Of a stretch of 33,115 bases of DNA, positions 7,530-15,600 are shown in pieces (the stretch's first letter is position 1; every line of letters starts with the position of its first letter). Source of the stretch: Clostridia bacterium (GTDB lineage: Bacteria > Bacillota > Clostridia > Christensenellales > Borkfalkiaceae); the NCBI GenBank assembly GCA_017621155.1, contig JAGATP010000056.1:1-33115 (forward strand), in the 5' to 3' direction. The notes beneath the pieces were generated by a model that saw only the letters and a program-made list of their open reading frames with translations, ran no database searches and was not told where the DNA came from. A program made the translations under genes and the position numbers.

Positions 7530-8239
7530 GGGCGGGGCGTGCGGGAGCGAAGGGCGGCGAGGAAGGAGGCGAAGAGCAGGACGACGACTACCGAGCCGAT
7601 GATGAGCGGCGTATAGGGAAAAGACTCCGGTTGCTTGGGCGGGTTGCCGGAGGGAAGGTAATCGGTGTTCTGTTCGAGGGTGAAGTCGGGGCGGACGACG
7701 TAGCCGAAGTTATTCTCGGCGTAGACGTAGCAATACAGGGTCGAGCCGACGGCGTAATCTCCGTAGTAGGAAGCCGTCACCGAGAACGTCGAGAGGGCGG
7801 AGGGAAGGGCGTCCTCCAGCGTATACGTCAGGTGAATTTCCGCCTGCGGGTAGGGGCGGGCAGGGACGTAGTCCACGAAGGTCAGTTCTTCCGTCTTGCA
7901 GTAGCCCGAAATCGCCGGAAAGGTGGGCGTCCCGCTGCCGTACTCCACGAGGGAATATTCTTCTCCGCGCTCGACGACTTTGACGTAGTACGTTTTGGGG
8001 ATGAGAAAGAGGGCGGCCTTCTCTTCCTCGGCAGGGTACAGAAAGGTCTCGTCGGAGAGAATGCAGGCGTAGGAGTCGGATGATTCCGAAGGGGCGGAGA
8101 CTTCGGGATCGGGCTGTGAGGCAGGGGCGTTGAGACGCTCGAAGGAAGCGGGACGTATCGCTTTCGAGGGGGTGGGTTTGGGAGGGCGCTTCGCAGCGGC
8201 AAAAAATTGGTGAGTAAAGAGAGGATGGAAAGCGTTCAT
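7493..8239 (-). CDS. Membrane-anchored SH3-like protein
   Basis: A 248-aa protein. After a Pro/Ser-rich N-terminal stretch (residues about 18-55), residues about 55-125 look like a bacterial SH3-like domain (SYACILSDETFLYP ... GYCKTEELTFVDYVP), closely resembling the domain in the 845-aa surface protein. A beta-rich segment follows, then a transmembrane helix near 210-232 (TPLIIGSVVVVLLFASF) and a short Arg-rich tail. The N-terminus MNAFHPLFTHQFF is a poor signal peptide, so the exact start or an N-terminal frameshift is uncertain. The frame is open upstream to 8323, but that would run into the terminase gene. I chose 8239 because an extended -10 lies 7 nt before it. Its ATG overlaps the divergent terminase ATG. 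SH3-like domains often bind cell wall; ligand unknown. Confidence 0.7.
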   Translation of the reverse strand: MNAFHPLFTHQFFAAAKRPPKPTPSKAIRPASFERLNAPASQPDPEVSAPSESSDSYACILSDETFLYPAEEEKAALFLIPKTYYVKVVERGEEYSLVEYGSGTPTFPAISGYCKTEELTFVDYVPARPYPQAEIHLTYTLEDALPSALSTFSVTASYYGDYAVGSTLYCYVYAENNFGYVVRPDFTLEQNTDYLPSGNPPKQPESFPYTPLIIGSVVVVLLFASFLAALRSRTPRPRDWYEESSRDL

Positions 8240-9707
8240 GGCTGAAAGTATAGCAGAAGAAAAAGAGAAGGAGAAGGGTGGTCTCGTCGAAAAGAAGGAG
8301 ATTATACGAAAAATACGCTCCATTGAGGAAGAATTGAAACGTCGAGAGGCACATCCTTTGCGCTCTTACAACAAAGGGGACAAGATTCATCAAAAACAGC
8401 TCGCCTTTCACCGCTGCGAAAAGAGAAATCGCTGGGTGTTCGGGGGAAACCGTTCGGGCAAGACGGAGTGCGGCGCGGTCGAAGCGGTGTGGATGGCGCT
8501 CGGCATTCACCCCTATCGGAAGAACAGAAAGGATGTCTTCGGTTGGGTGGTTTCCCTCTCCCAGCAGGTGCAAAGGGACGTCGCGCAGAAAAAGGTGCTG
8601 CACTATCTCGACAAGTCCCGCATTGCCGAGATCACCATGCTCAGCGGGCGCAAGGACAATCCCGAAGGGGGGATCATCGATCAGATTACCGTAAAGAATG
8701 CGTTCGGAGGCTTGTCCGTCATCGGCTTTAAGAGCTGCGATCAGGGCAGGGAAAAGTTTCAGGGTTCTTCCCTCGACTTCGTGTGGTTCGACGAAGAGCC
8801 GCCGAAGGACATTTACGAGGAGTGCCTGATGCGCATTCTCGACCGCGAGGGCGACGTGTTCGGGACAATGACGCCCCTGAAGGGACTCACCTTCCTCTAC
8901 GAGGAGATCTATCTCAACCGTAGGAACAACCCGGAAATCTGGTATGAGTTTATGGAGTGGAGGGACAATCCCTATCTTTCCGAAAAGGAGATCGCGCTGA
9001 TGGAGCGCTCGCTCGATTCCTCCGTCCTGGACAGCAGAAAGTACGGCAAGTTCTCGACGGCGGAGGGACTCGTTTATCCCGAATTTGACGAATCCGTTCA
9101 CGTCATCGAACCCTTTGCCGTGCCCGCGGAATGGCAAGACCTCATATCCATCGATCCCGGACTGAACAACCCGACGTCAGTTCATTGGTATGCGGTGGAT
9201 TACGATTCGAACGTCTACGTCGTGGCGGAACATTACGCTGCGGGCAAGGACGTCGATTACCATGCGGGCAAGATCAAGGAGATTTCCGAGCGGATCGGCT
9301 GGCACAGGGACGGGAAAGGGAGGATCGAGGCGCTCATCGACAGCGCGGCGTCTCAGAGGACGCTCGCTTCTTCGAAAAGCGTTGCCGAGCTCTTTTACGA
9401 GCGGGACATTTTGGTCGACACGAGGGTGAATAAGGATTTGTTTGCGGGAATCGCGCGGGTGAAGCGCTATTTAAAGCGGGACAACGGGTTTCCGAACGTC
9501 TATATTTTTTCCTCCTGCACCAACCTCATTCGGGAGCTCAAAAGCTACTTTTGGGGGGCGGGAGATCATCCCGTCAAGCGGGACGATCATTGCCTCGACG
9601 AAATGCGGTACTATCTCATGAGAAAGCCATACAAAACCAAGGAGGAGGAAAAGACGGCGGTGCAACTCGACAAAGAACGAAAATATCGGAGGTTAAAGCG
9701 AAGATGA
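8238..9707 (+). CDS. Terminase large subunit (DNA-packaging ATPase and nuclease)
   Basis: A 489-aa phage packaging motor protein. The Walker A motif GGNRSGKT is at residues 69-76 and Walker B FVWFDEE at 181-187. A GTMTP coupling-type motif is near 209-213. The C-terminal RNase H-like nuclease has its expected acidic residues: D306 (SIDPG), D368 (LIDSAAS) and D454 (HCLDEMRYY). All catalytic positions are intact, so it does not look like a decayed gene. Length and motif spacing fit the terminases of P22-like podoviruses and relatives. A weak AGAGAGGA lies 13 nt before the ATG, and no clear plus-strand promoter precedes it. The stop overlaps the next start as ATGA. Confidence 0.92.
   Translation: MAESIAEEKEKEKGGLVEKKEIIRKIRSIEEELKRREAHPLRSYNKGDKIHQKQLAFHRCEKRNRWVFGGNRSGKTECGAVEAVWMALGIHPYRKNRKDVFGWVVSLSQQVQRDVAQKKVLHYLDKSRIAEITMLSGRKDNPEGGIIDQITVKNAFGGLSVIGFKSCDQGREKFQGSSLDFVWFDEEPPKDIYEECLMRILDREGDVFGTMTPLKGLTFLYEEIYLNRRNNPEIWYEFMEWRDNPYLSEKEIALMERSLDSSVLDSRKYGKFSTAEGLVYPEFDESVHVIEPFAVPAEWQDLISIDPGLNNPTSVHWYAVDYDSNVYVVAEHYAAGKDVDYHAGKIKEISERIGWHRDGKGRIEALIDSAASQRTLASSKSVAELFYERDILVDTRVNKDLFAGIARVKRYLKRDNGFPNVYIFSSCTNLIRELKSYFWGAGDHPVKRDDHCLDEMRYYLMRKPYKTKEEEKTAVQLDKERKYRRLKRR
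8247..8255 (-). promoter_or_regulatory. Extended -10 box of the SH3-like gene
   Basis: On the minus strand TGCTATACT (TGN plus TATACT, hexamer at 8247-8252) ends 7 nt before the ATG at 8239, predicting a leaderless mRNA. No good -35 is visible. The box lies inside the first codons of the divergent terminase gene. Confidence 0.5.
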
Positions 9708-9973
9708 ATGAATCGCTGCGAAAGGCAATTATGAAATGTGCGCTCGGCTGCTCCGTCTCCGAAACCGTGGAGGAATACGGAATGGAAGAGGGAGAAATGA
9801 AATTGGTCAAGCGCAAAAAAAGCAAAAAACAGCTTCCTCCCGATTTGAAGGCTGCCCAAATGCTGTTAAGCGAGGGCGCGGAAGTCAAAGATCTCGACGA
9901 CGAGACTTTAGAGCGGGAGAGAAAGCGATTGATGGAGGAATTGAGAAATGAGGAAGGAGAACGAGGAGAGTAG
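9704..9973 (+). CDS. Putative terminase small subunit
   Basis: An 89-aa protein overlapping the terminase large subunit stop as ATGA, with GGAGGT at 9689-9694. Residues 1-25 contain a helix-turn-helix-like stretch (KAIMKCALGCSVSETVEEYG). LPPDLKAAQMLLSEGAE near residues 43-60 resembles the segment IPPDTKAAIFWLKNR that closes many small terminase subunits. The acidic C-terminal helix fits oligomerisation or motor contact. In most phages terS precedes terL; here it follows. The assignment rests on this short motif, size and position. It could instead be another DNA-binding or scaffold-associated protein. Confidence 0.6.
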   Translation: MNESLRKAIMKCALGCSVSETVEEYGMEEGEMKLVKRKKSKKQLPPDLKAAQMLLSEGAEVKDLDDETLERERKRLMEELRNEEGERGE

Positions 9974-11771
9974 GCGGGTCAAAAAGCTCGTGGACGAGAT
10001 CGAACGGGACTTCGAGCGGCGCCGAAGCGAACGGAAAGCCTTGGAGAGCGCCTGGCTGCTCGCGCTGCACTTCGTCGCGGGGAATCAGTATACGGACGTG
10101 AACCTCGCGGGCGAAGTGGAAGAGGAGTGCGGCGGCTTCTGCTGGCAGGAGCGAAGGGTGTTCAACTGCATCGCTCCCACGCTGGAAACGAGGCAGGCGA
10201 AGCTCAAGCGAATGCGGAAAAAGCTCAAGATTTACCCCTTTTCGGATGAGGAATCCGATCGGAAGGTAGCGAAGCTCGCGTCCGACATCCTGAAGAACGT
10301 GTCCGAGCGCATTCGGCTCGATGAGATCGTCGAGCGGGGCGTGAATTGGTCGGAGACGTGCGGGACAGCCTTTTACTTTATCTCCTGGAACGACGAGGGG
10401 GGAAGGCAGCTTGCCCGCTCGGACGAGGGAGGCGTTTACGAAGGAGAGGTGGAGGTCGAGGTGGTTTCTCCCTTTGAGATTTACCCCGATTCTCTCGGCG
10501 TGGAAGGGCTGGAGGATCAGAGAAGCGTCATCCGTGCGCGTGCCGTCCTCGTCAAGGACATCGAAGAGGCTTACGGGGTGAAGCTCGCGGGGCGGGACAG
10601 CGACGAATTCGGTATTCTCCCCGCCGTGACGCCTTCGCAAGGCGGCAGAGGGGGCGGAGCGGTGCTGCACGACGCGGAGCTGCTCATCGAGCGGTACACC
10701 CTGCCCGACTTGGAACACGTCGAGGGAAAACTCGAAATCGTGGCGGGCGGAAAGCTCCTCTATGAGGGGAGACTTCCCTTTGCCAACCGCGAACACGGCA
10801 AGAGAGGGTATCCCTTTGTCAAGCAGGTCTGTTTGAGGCAGGCGGGTGCGTTTTTCGGAAGCTCCGTCGTGGATAGGCTCATTCCGTTGCAGCGTTCGTA
10901 CAACGCGGTGCGGAACAGAAAGCAGGAGTGTCTCAACCGCCTTTCCATGGGTGTGATCGCCGTGGAGGACGGCAGCGTGGACGCCGAGGAGCTCGTCAGC
11001 GATGGGCTGCGTCCCGGGAAGGTGCTCGTCTACCGACAGGGAAGCGAGCCGCCGAAAATGCTCGATCCCGGAAGCGTCCCTTCCGAATACGAAAAGGAGG
11101 AAGAGCGGCTTTTGGAGGAGTTCGTCCTTGTCAGCGGCACGGGCGAGGCTTTAAACCAGAGGACGTACTCTTCGGGCATCACCTCGGCGACGGGGTTGCA
11201 GCTGCTCATCGATCAGGAAGCCGCAAGGCTTGCCGTCGTTGCGGGCAACATCGGCGAGAGCATGCGGGAAATCGCCCGCCACATTTTGCGGCTTTACCGC
11301 GAATTTGCGGGGGAAAAGCGCTTGCTTCGGGTGACGGGAGAGGGCAAGAAGGTCAAAATCAGCTATTTTTGCGCTTCCGACGTCTCTGCCGACGACATCT
11401 TATTCGAAGAGGGGGAAGAGACGAATTCCCTCACGAGGAGAAACCTCGTCTTCGAGCTGCTCGAAAAGGGGCTGCTGTCCGACGGCGATGGAAAGGTGCC
11501 GACTTACGTCAAGAACGAGATTCTGGACGAAATCGGTTACGGTGCGCTCGAACGGGTGGAGGATCTGACTTCGCTGCACAGGCACCGTGCTCAAGAGGAA
11601 AATCTGAGCAAGGGCAAGCTCGTCGTCAAGGAGTACGACGATGACGACGTGCACATTCTCGAACACACGAGGTATCTCCTGTCCGAGGAGGCGAAAAACG
11701 AAGGGGTGATTCTCTCCCACATCGGAGAGCATCGAAAGAAAAAGGAGGAAAGAAATGGAACAAGAGGATAA
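9948..11771 (+). CDS. Portal protein, P22-like
   Basis: A 607-aa portal subunit, expected to form the dodecameric ring at the head vertex through which DNA is packaged. Diagnostic stretches are the N-terminal helices with HFVAGNQYTD, the central LQRSYNAVRNRKQECLNRLSMG (about residues 310-331) and the C-terminal ITSATGLQLLIDQEAARLA helix region. Length fits P22-like portals without a long barrel. The gene overlaps the preceding CDS by 26 nt and has its own GGAGGA at 9934-9939, 8 nt before the ATG. It overlaps the next CDS by 17 nt, so translation is coupled along the cassette. Confidence 0.88.
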   Translation: MRKENEESRRVKKLVDEIERDFERRRSERKALESAWLLALHFVAGNQYTDVNLAGEVEEECGGFCWQERRVFNCIAPTLETRQAKLKRMRKKLKIYPFSDEESDRKVAKLASDILKNVSERIRLDEIVERGVNWSETCGTAFYFISWNDEGGRQLARSDEGGVYEGEVEVEVVSPFEIYPDSLGVEGLEDQRSVIRARAVLVKDIEEAYGVKLAGRDSDEFGILPAVTPSQGGRGGGAVLHDAELLIERYTLPDLEHVEGKLEIVAGGKLLYEGRLPFANREHGKRGYPFVKQVCLRQAGAFFGSSVVDRLIPLQRSYNAVRNRKQECLNRLSMGVIAVEDGSVDAEELVSDGLRPGKVLVYRQGSEPPKMLDPGSVPSEYEKEEERLLEEFVLVSGTGEALNQRTYSSGITSATGLQLLIDQEAARLAVVAGNIGESMREIARHILRLYREFAGEKRLLRVTGEGKKVKISYFCASDVSADDILFEEGEETNSLTRRNLVFELLEKGLLSDGDGKVPTYVKNEILDEIGYGALERVEDLTSLHRHRAQEENLSKGKLVVKEYDDDDVHILEHTRYLLSEEAKNEGVILSHIGEHRKKKEERNGTRG

Positions 11772-12093
11772 CAAGACACGGGAACCCGATTTAGGACAAT
11801 TCAAGAGCGTGAATGCCCTCATGGATGCCTATCGTTCCTTACAGGCGGAGTTTACGAAAAAGTCGCAAAGGGTGAAGGAGCTAGAGGATAACAGCCGCTC
11901 TTGCGAAGCTTTGTACGCTTCCGCGTCGCAGAATGAAGAGGTGAAGGGGAAGATCATCGAGGATTATCTGAAATCCTTGAAGAGCTCTTCTTTGCCGAAA
12001 GTACAAGGCGGCGGGGTTTGTTCCCTGCCCGATAAGCCGAAGACCTTGCGCGAAGCGGGGAAATTGGCAGAACAATGGATGAAAGGAGTATAA
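11755..12093 (+). CDS. Putative capsid scaffolding protein
   Basis: A 112-aa, highly charged helical protein between the portal and major capsid genes, the usual place of a scaffold gene. Residues 15-46 (FKSVNALMDAYRSLQAEF followed by TKKSQRVKELED) match the coiled segment seen in many short-tailed phage scaffolds. It is much shorter than P22 gp8 (303 aa), so it may be a minimal scaffold. There is no protease domain. AAGGAGG lies 8-9 nt before the ATG. Called from position and coiled-coil character. Confidence 0.6.
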   Translation: MEQEDNKTREPDLGQFKSVNALMDAYRSLQAEFTKKSQRVKELEDNSRSCEALYASASQNEEVKGKIIEDYLKSLKSSSLPKVQGGGVCSLPDKPKTLREAGKLAEQWMKGV

Positions 12094-12097
12094 TTTT

Positions 12098-13270
12098 ATG
12101 GTAACATTGAACACGGCAGACAGCGCATTGAAAACCTATTATCTCGACGCTGTCAAGGAACTTTTGAATGCGCAGGCAAATCCCTTGCTTGCGAGAATCA
12201 GACAATCGAGCGAAAACGTGGTGGGGAAAAACGTCCACATTCCCGTGTGCTTCGGCGTCAACGGCGGCGTCGGCGCGGGCAGCGAGACGGGCGCGCTTCC
12301 CGCCTCTGCGGGCAATCACTACGCGCACCTCACCGTAAGCCTCAAAAACTTATTCGGTACGCTGGAGATCAGCGATAAGGCGGTGCGCTCCTCCGCAACC
12401 AACGAAGGGGCGTTTGTGGGGCTTCTGAATGCGGAGATGGAGGGACTCGTGCATGCCTCTTCCTTCAATCTCGGAAGAATGCTGTTCGGAGACGGAACGG
12501 GCAAGCTCGCCGAAGTCGTCAGCGTAAGCGGTACGACCGTCACGCTCTCCTCCGTCAAGAACATCGAGGTCGGCATGATCGTCGATTTCCTGACGGCAGC
12601 GGGCGGAACGATTACCACCGCGCGCGCAAGAACGGTCAACGCGGTGGATCGGGTCAATCGGACGATTACCGTGTCCGGCGCGGGACTGTCCGCCTCCGCC
12701 GTCCCTGCGGGCTGTCTTGCAGTCGTGCAGGGCTCGTATAACTACGAAATCACGGGGCTCGGCGCGATCTTCGACACGAGCAAGAACATTTACGGGCTGG
12801 CAAGATCGGAAAATGCCTGGCTCAATCCCTACATCAAGACGGAAGTCGGCGCCATCGACGAGCTCGTCATGCAGACGGCGATCGACACCGTAGAGGAGAG
12901 GAGCGGCGGCAAGGTCAACTTCATCGTGTGCAGCGCAGGCGTGCGCCGCGCCATCATGAAGATGCTCTCCGAAAAGAGGTCGTTTGTCAACACCCTCGAA
13001 TTGGATGGCGGTGTGAAGGCGATTTCCTTCAACGGCATTCCCGTCGTTGCGGACAGATTCTGCCCCGACGGCACGATGTATCTCCTCAATACGGACGATT
13101 TCACCCTCTGTCAGCTGGGTGATTGGTCTTGGATGGAGGATGAGAAGGGTGCGGTCTTAAAGCAGGTCGCGGGCAAAGCGGTGTATTCCGCCACGCTGGT
13201 GAAGTACGCCGATCTCGTATGCGTCAATCCTGCGGGACAGGCGATGCTGACCGGCATCACCGAGGCGTAA
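12098..13270 (+). CDS. Major capsid protein, HK97-fold
   Basis: A 390-aa major capsid protein following the scaffold gene by 4 nt. The N-terminal helix (TADSALKTYYLDAVKELL), a Gly/Ala-rich loop (FGVNGGVGAGSETGALP) and the C-terminal FNGIPVVADRFCPDGTMYLLNTDDF stretch are typical of HK97-fold coat proteins of short-tailed phages. Residues about 140-200 (EVVSVSGTTVTLSSVKNIEVG ...) look like a beta-rich insertion domain, as in P22-like coat proteins. There is no maturation protease in the cassette, in line with P22- and T7-type assembly. A strong terminator follows directly. Confidence 0.87.
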   Translation: MVTLNTADSALKTYYLDAVKELLNAQANPLLARIRQSSENVVGKNVHIPVCFGVNGGVGAGSETGALPASAGNHYAHLTVSLKNLFGTLEISDKAVRSSATNEGAFVGLLNAEMEGLVHASSFNLGRMLFGDGTGKLAEVVSVSGTTVTLSSVKNIEVGMIVDFLTAAGGTITTARARTVNAVDRVNRTITVSGAGLSASAVPAGCLAVVQGSYNYEITGLGAIFDTSKNIYGLARSENAWLNPYIKTEVGAIDELVMQTAIDTVEERSGGKVNFIVCSAGVRRAIMKMLSEKRSFVNTLELDGGVKAISFNGIPVVADRFCPDGTMYLLNTDDFTLCQLGDWSWMEDEKGAVLKQVAGKAVYSATLVKYADLVCVNPAGQAMLTGITEA

Positions 13271-13276
13271 ACGGTT

Positions 13277-13307
13277 GCCGCCGCCGGTTTCGGCGGCGGC
13301 TTCTTTT
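13277..13307 (+). terminator. Terminator directly after the major capsid gene
   Basis: A 10-bp all G/C stem (GCCGCCGCCG / CGGCGGCGGC) with a GTTT loop followed by TTCTTTT, 6 nt after the capsid stop and 17 nt before the next start. It would lower expression of the downstream connector genes relative to the coat protein. Confidence 0.85.
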
Positions 13308-13323
13308 GATTAGGGAGGAACTT

Positions 13324-13878
13324 ATGAACGTAAAAACTGTAATTTCATTGGCGGCGAAGATGGCGGAGCGAGAGGATCTCGCTACCTATCTCCAAGGAAC
13401 GCTCGTCGACGCCGAACTCGAACGAGAGGTGGAAAAGCTCCTCGATTGCTATCAGACGGTAGAGCAGGACATCGCCATGCGCTGTCAGGGAATCGTCGAA
13501 AAGGAAGAGGTCAATACGGAGGACGGCGTCATCTATTTTAGGGCGCTGAAAAGGGGCGCGATCGCTATTCTCCGCGTCGAAAACGAGGTGGGGGCTGGAC
13601 TTCCCTTCCTGCGCTATCCCGACCGCATTGAAACCAAGGAGGGAAGGGTGTTTGTGATCTACTCCGCCTTTCCCGAATTTAAGGGGGTGAATGACGTCGC
13701 CGAGACGCCGCACTTTCTTCCGGTCGCCGTTCTTGCCTACGGCGTGGCGTGCGAATACTATCTCATGAACGGACTTTACGAAGAGGCGGCGATCTTCGAT
13801 AAGCGGTACAAGGACGGGCTGGTTGCGCTCTGTCTGCATTCGCCGAAGAGAAAATGGGAGGGGAGAAAATGGGTTTGA
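13324..13878 (+). CDS. Putative head-tail adaptor protein
   Basis: A 184-aa protein directly after the capsid gene and terminator, where short-tailed phages encode the gp4-like adaptor that docks under the portal. It is predicted mostly helical at both ends with a central beta segment (GVIYFRALKRGAIAILRVENE), and ends in a basic stretch (SPKRKWEGRKWV). GGGAGGA precedes the ATG at 13324. The frame is open back into the capsid gene, but the ribosome binding site and the terminator fix this start. I see no diagnostic motif; the call rests on position and size. Confidence 0.55.
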   Translation: MNVKTVISLAAKMAEREDLATYLQGTLVDAELEREVEKLLDCYQTVEQDIAMRCQGIVEKEEVNTEDGVIYFRALKRGAIAILRVENEVGAGLPFLRYPDRIETKEGRVFVIYSAFPEFKGVNDVAETPHFLPVAVLAYGVACEYYLMNGLYEEAAIFDKRYKDGLVALCLHSPKRKWEGRKWV

Positions 13879-15125
13879 GACTGTATGACATCATGAAATC
13901 GCCCTCTCTTACGGCAGTCAAGAAAAAGTATCAGCCCGAGGACATGCTTGCGGACGAGGAAAGGGCGGACGGTATCTTGCCCCGCGTATGCTACGGGTTT
14001 TCCAAGCGGGGCGAGCTCGTCTGCATCGAGGGGATTTCCAAGGCGACGCCCTTTGCGCCGCCCTCCCCGCCCGTCGCCGCCTATGCGACGGAAGAGGGCT
14101 TTTTCTACTACGGAGAGGACAAGTCCCTGTATCGATTGACTTCGCTCGGATTTTCGGCGATCAAGTCCTTTGCGAGCGCGCCGCGCTGCGCAGCGGTCAA
14201 CACGGAGACGAACAAAAGGCGTCCCCTCTTCTTCGACGGGGCGGATTGGCTTCTTTTCGACAATGCGGCGACGGCGAGGGAGGGGATTCCCGCCCTGTTT
14301 GCCTGTACGCACTACGAAAGGCTTTTCGTCTGGGACGGAGAGAAGCTCCGCTTTTCTTCGCCTGCCGACCCCTTCGGCTGGACGCAGGGAACGCAGGAGG
14401 CGGGTATCGTCTATCTGCCCTCGTCTTTGGGCGAGGTCGTCGCCCTCGTTTCCATGAACGAACGCCTTTATCTCCTGCGCGAACGGGGAGCGACGATCTT
14501 CCGCGCCTTCGGGGACAACCGCAATTTCAAGGCGATCGAGGTGCAATTCCCCTCGGAGGGGGTGGTCGGAAAGACTGCGTGCTGCGTCGGGGAACGGCTC
14601 TTCTTCTTTGCGAGCAGCGGGCTGTATGCCTTTGACGGGGACAGCGTCTCTCTCGTGAAGGGAACGAGCTTTTCCGCCGAGGAGGCGAGCTTTGCGGACG
14701 GGAGATACTTTGCTTCGGGCACGCTGAACGGGGAAAAGTGTATCTTTTCCTATGCGGTGAAGGAGGGACGAGGAACGATTTTGCACCTGAATGCGAAAGC
14801 CCTGTCTCCCTTCGGATTCTGCGAGGGCGACCGATGGCTGAAAATCGTGGAGGGAGAAGGAGATCAGCCCTTGGAACGGGTCTGGGATTCGGGCCTTACG
14901 CTCTTTTCCTCTTCATCGGCGCGCAAAATGCTCCGAAAGCTCTCCATCGAGGGGGAGGGGGACGTCTCCTTGCAGATTTACACCGAGCGGGGGAAACGCG
15001 CTTACAGCGCTTCTTTGCCCGATCTCTTTCAAACTTCGCTGCGTGGAAGGCGGTTCGGCGTGCGGATCGTCGCCCACGGACAGGCAAAAATTCAATGGTT
15101 GGAGGTGAAATTTCTTGATTATTGA
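13869..15125 (+). CDS. Putative beta-propeller nozzle / DNA-stabilisation protein
   Basis: A 418-aa protein built of repeating beta-strand units (YATEEGFFYYGEDKSLYRL; HYERLFVWDGEKLRFSS; CVGERLFFFASSGLYAFDGD), which indicates a beta-propeller. Its place after the adaptor gene fits the plug or nozzle proteins of short-tailed phages (gp10 of P22-like, gp12 of T7-like phages), which close the portal channel and hold packaged DNA. The stretch RFSSPADPFGW is reminiscent of such proteins. The start at 13869 has GGAGG at 13857-13861, 7 nt upstream, better placed than for the in-frame ATG at 13854. It overlaps the adaptor gene by 10 nt and the following gene by 11 nt. Confidence 0.6.
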   Translation: MGLRLYDIMKSPSLTAVKKKYQPEDMLADEERADGILPRVCYGFSKRGELVCIEGISKATPFAPPSPPVAAYATEEGFFYYGEDKSLYRLTSLGFSAIKSFASAPRCAAVNTETNKRRPLFFDGADWLLFDNAATAREGIPALFACTHYERLFVWDGEKLRFSSPADPFGWTQGTQEAGIVYLPSSLGEVVALVSMNERLYLLRERGATIFRAFGDNRNFKAIEVQFPSEGVVGKTACCVGERLFFFASSGLYAFDGDSVSLVKGTSFSAEEASFADGRYFASGTLNGEKCIFSYAVKEGRGTILHLNAKALSPFGFCEGDRWLKIVEGEGDQPLERVWDSGLTLFSSSSARKMLRKLSIEGEGDVSLQIYTERGKRAYSASLPDLFQTSLRGRRFGVRIVAHGQAKIQWLEVKFLDY

Positions 15126-15600
15126 CATTATCGATCTCACGGACGAGGAGATGGCAAAGCTCTCCATTCAGCAGATGCTCATTTTAAGAAGCGGGCAAAA
15201 GCGAAAAAACGAGCTGACGGAAGAACTCGAAAAGGATATGCGTTCGGCAATGCTCCTGCTTCTCGCCAACAACATGTTCCGCTCTACCGTGCGGGACGAA
15301 ATGATCGCCGAGCTCGAGGCGGAATACGCGAAAAAGGTCGAAGAGCTTAGGGAGCAGGTCACGTTCGGCATCGCCAACAGCTCGACGCTCCCCGCTGCAA
15401 GCGTCTCCTATCGGAGCGTGCCGTATGAGGTGAACGAAAATTATTCCATGGTGCAGAGGGTGCAAGTCGTGCAGGATTATTACCTCTCCATCGAAGACCC
15501 CGCCGAGCGCATGCAGCTCTATGCGGAGGACGAGGTGGCAAAGGAATACCTCGGCGAGTATTACGTGACGCTCTACTCGATTTTGGAGCAATATTCTTGA
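15115..15600 (+). CDS. Small acidic helical protein, last gene of the head cassette
   Basis: A 161-aa protein with a TTG start at 15115, supported by GGAGGTG at 15101-15107 with 7-nt spacing. It overlaps the preceding stop by 11 nt. Residues 5-85 are almost wholly helical and charged (ELTEELEKDMRSAMLLLL; AELEAEYAKKVEELREQV), then a Ser/Tyr-rich linker and an acidic C-terminus rich in Tyr. I do not recognise it. Position after the nozzle-like gene suggests a head-completion, internal or tail-needle-like protein, but nothing in the sequence proves this. No gene of phage type follows. Confidence 0.75.
   Translation: MIIDIIDLTDEEMAKLSIQQMLILRSGQKRKNELTEELEKDMRSAMLLLLANNMFRSTVRDEMIAELEAEYAKKVEELREQVTFGIANSSTLPAASVSYRSVPYEVNENYSMVQRVQVVQDYYLSIEDPAERMQLYAEDEVAKEYLGEYYVTLYSILEQYS

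Noticed and set aside
7316..8083. Plus-strand frames across the tandem repeats and SH3-like gene
   Set aside because: Arg/Gly-rich translation of repeats with no ribosome binding site; the minus-strand gene explains the coding signal.
7710..9137. 475-codon minus-strand frame across the terminase start
   Set aside because: Antisense to terminase motifs that are clearly intact on the plus strand.
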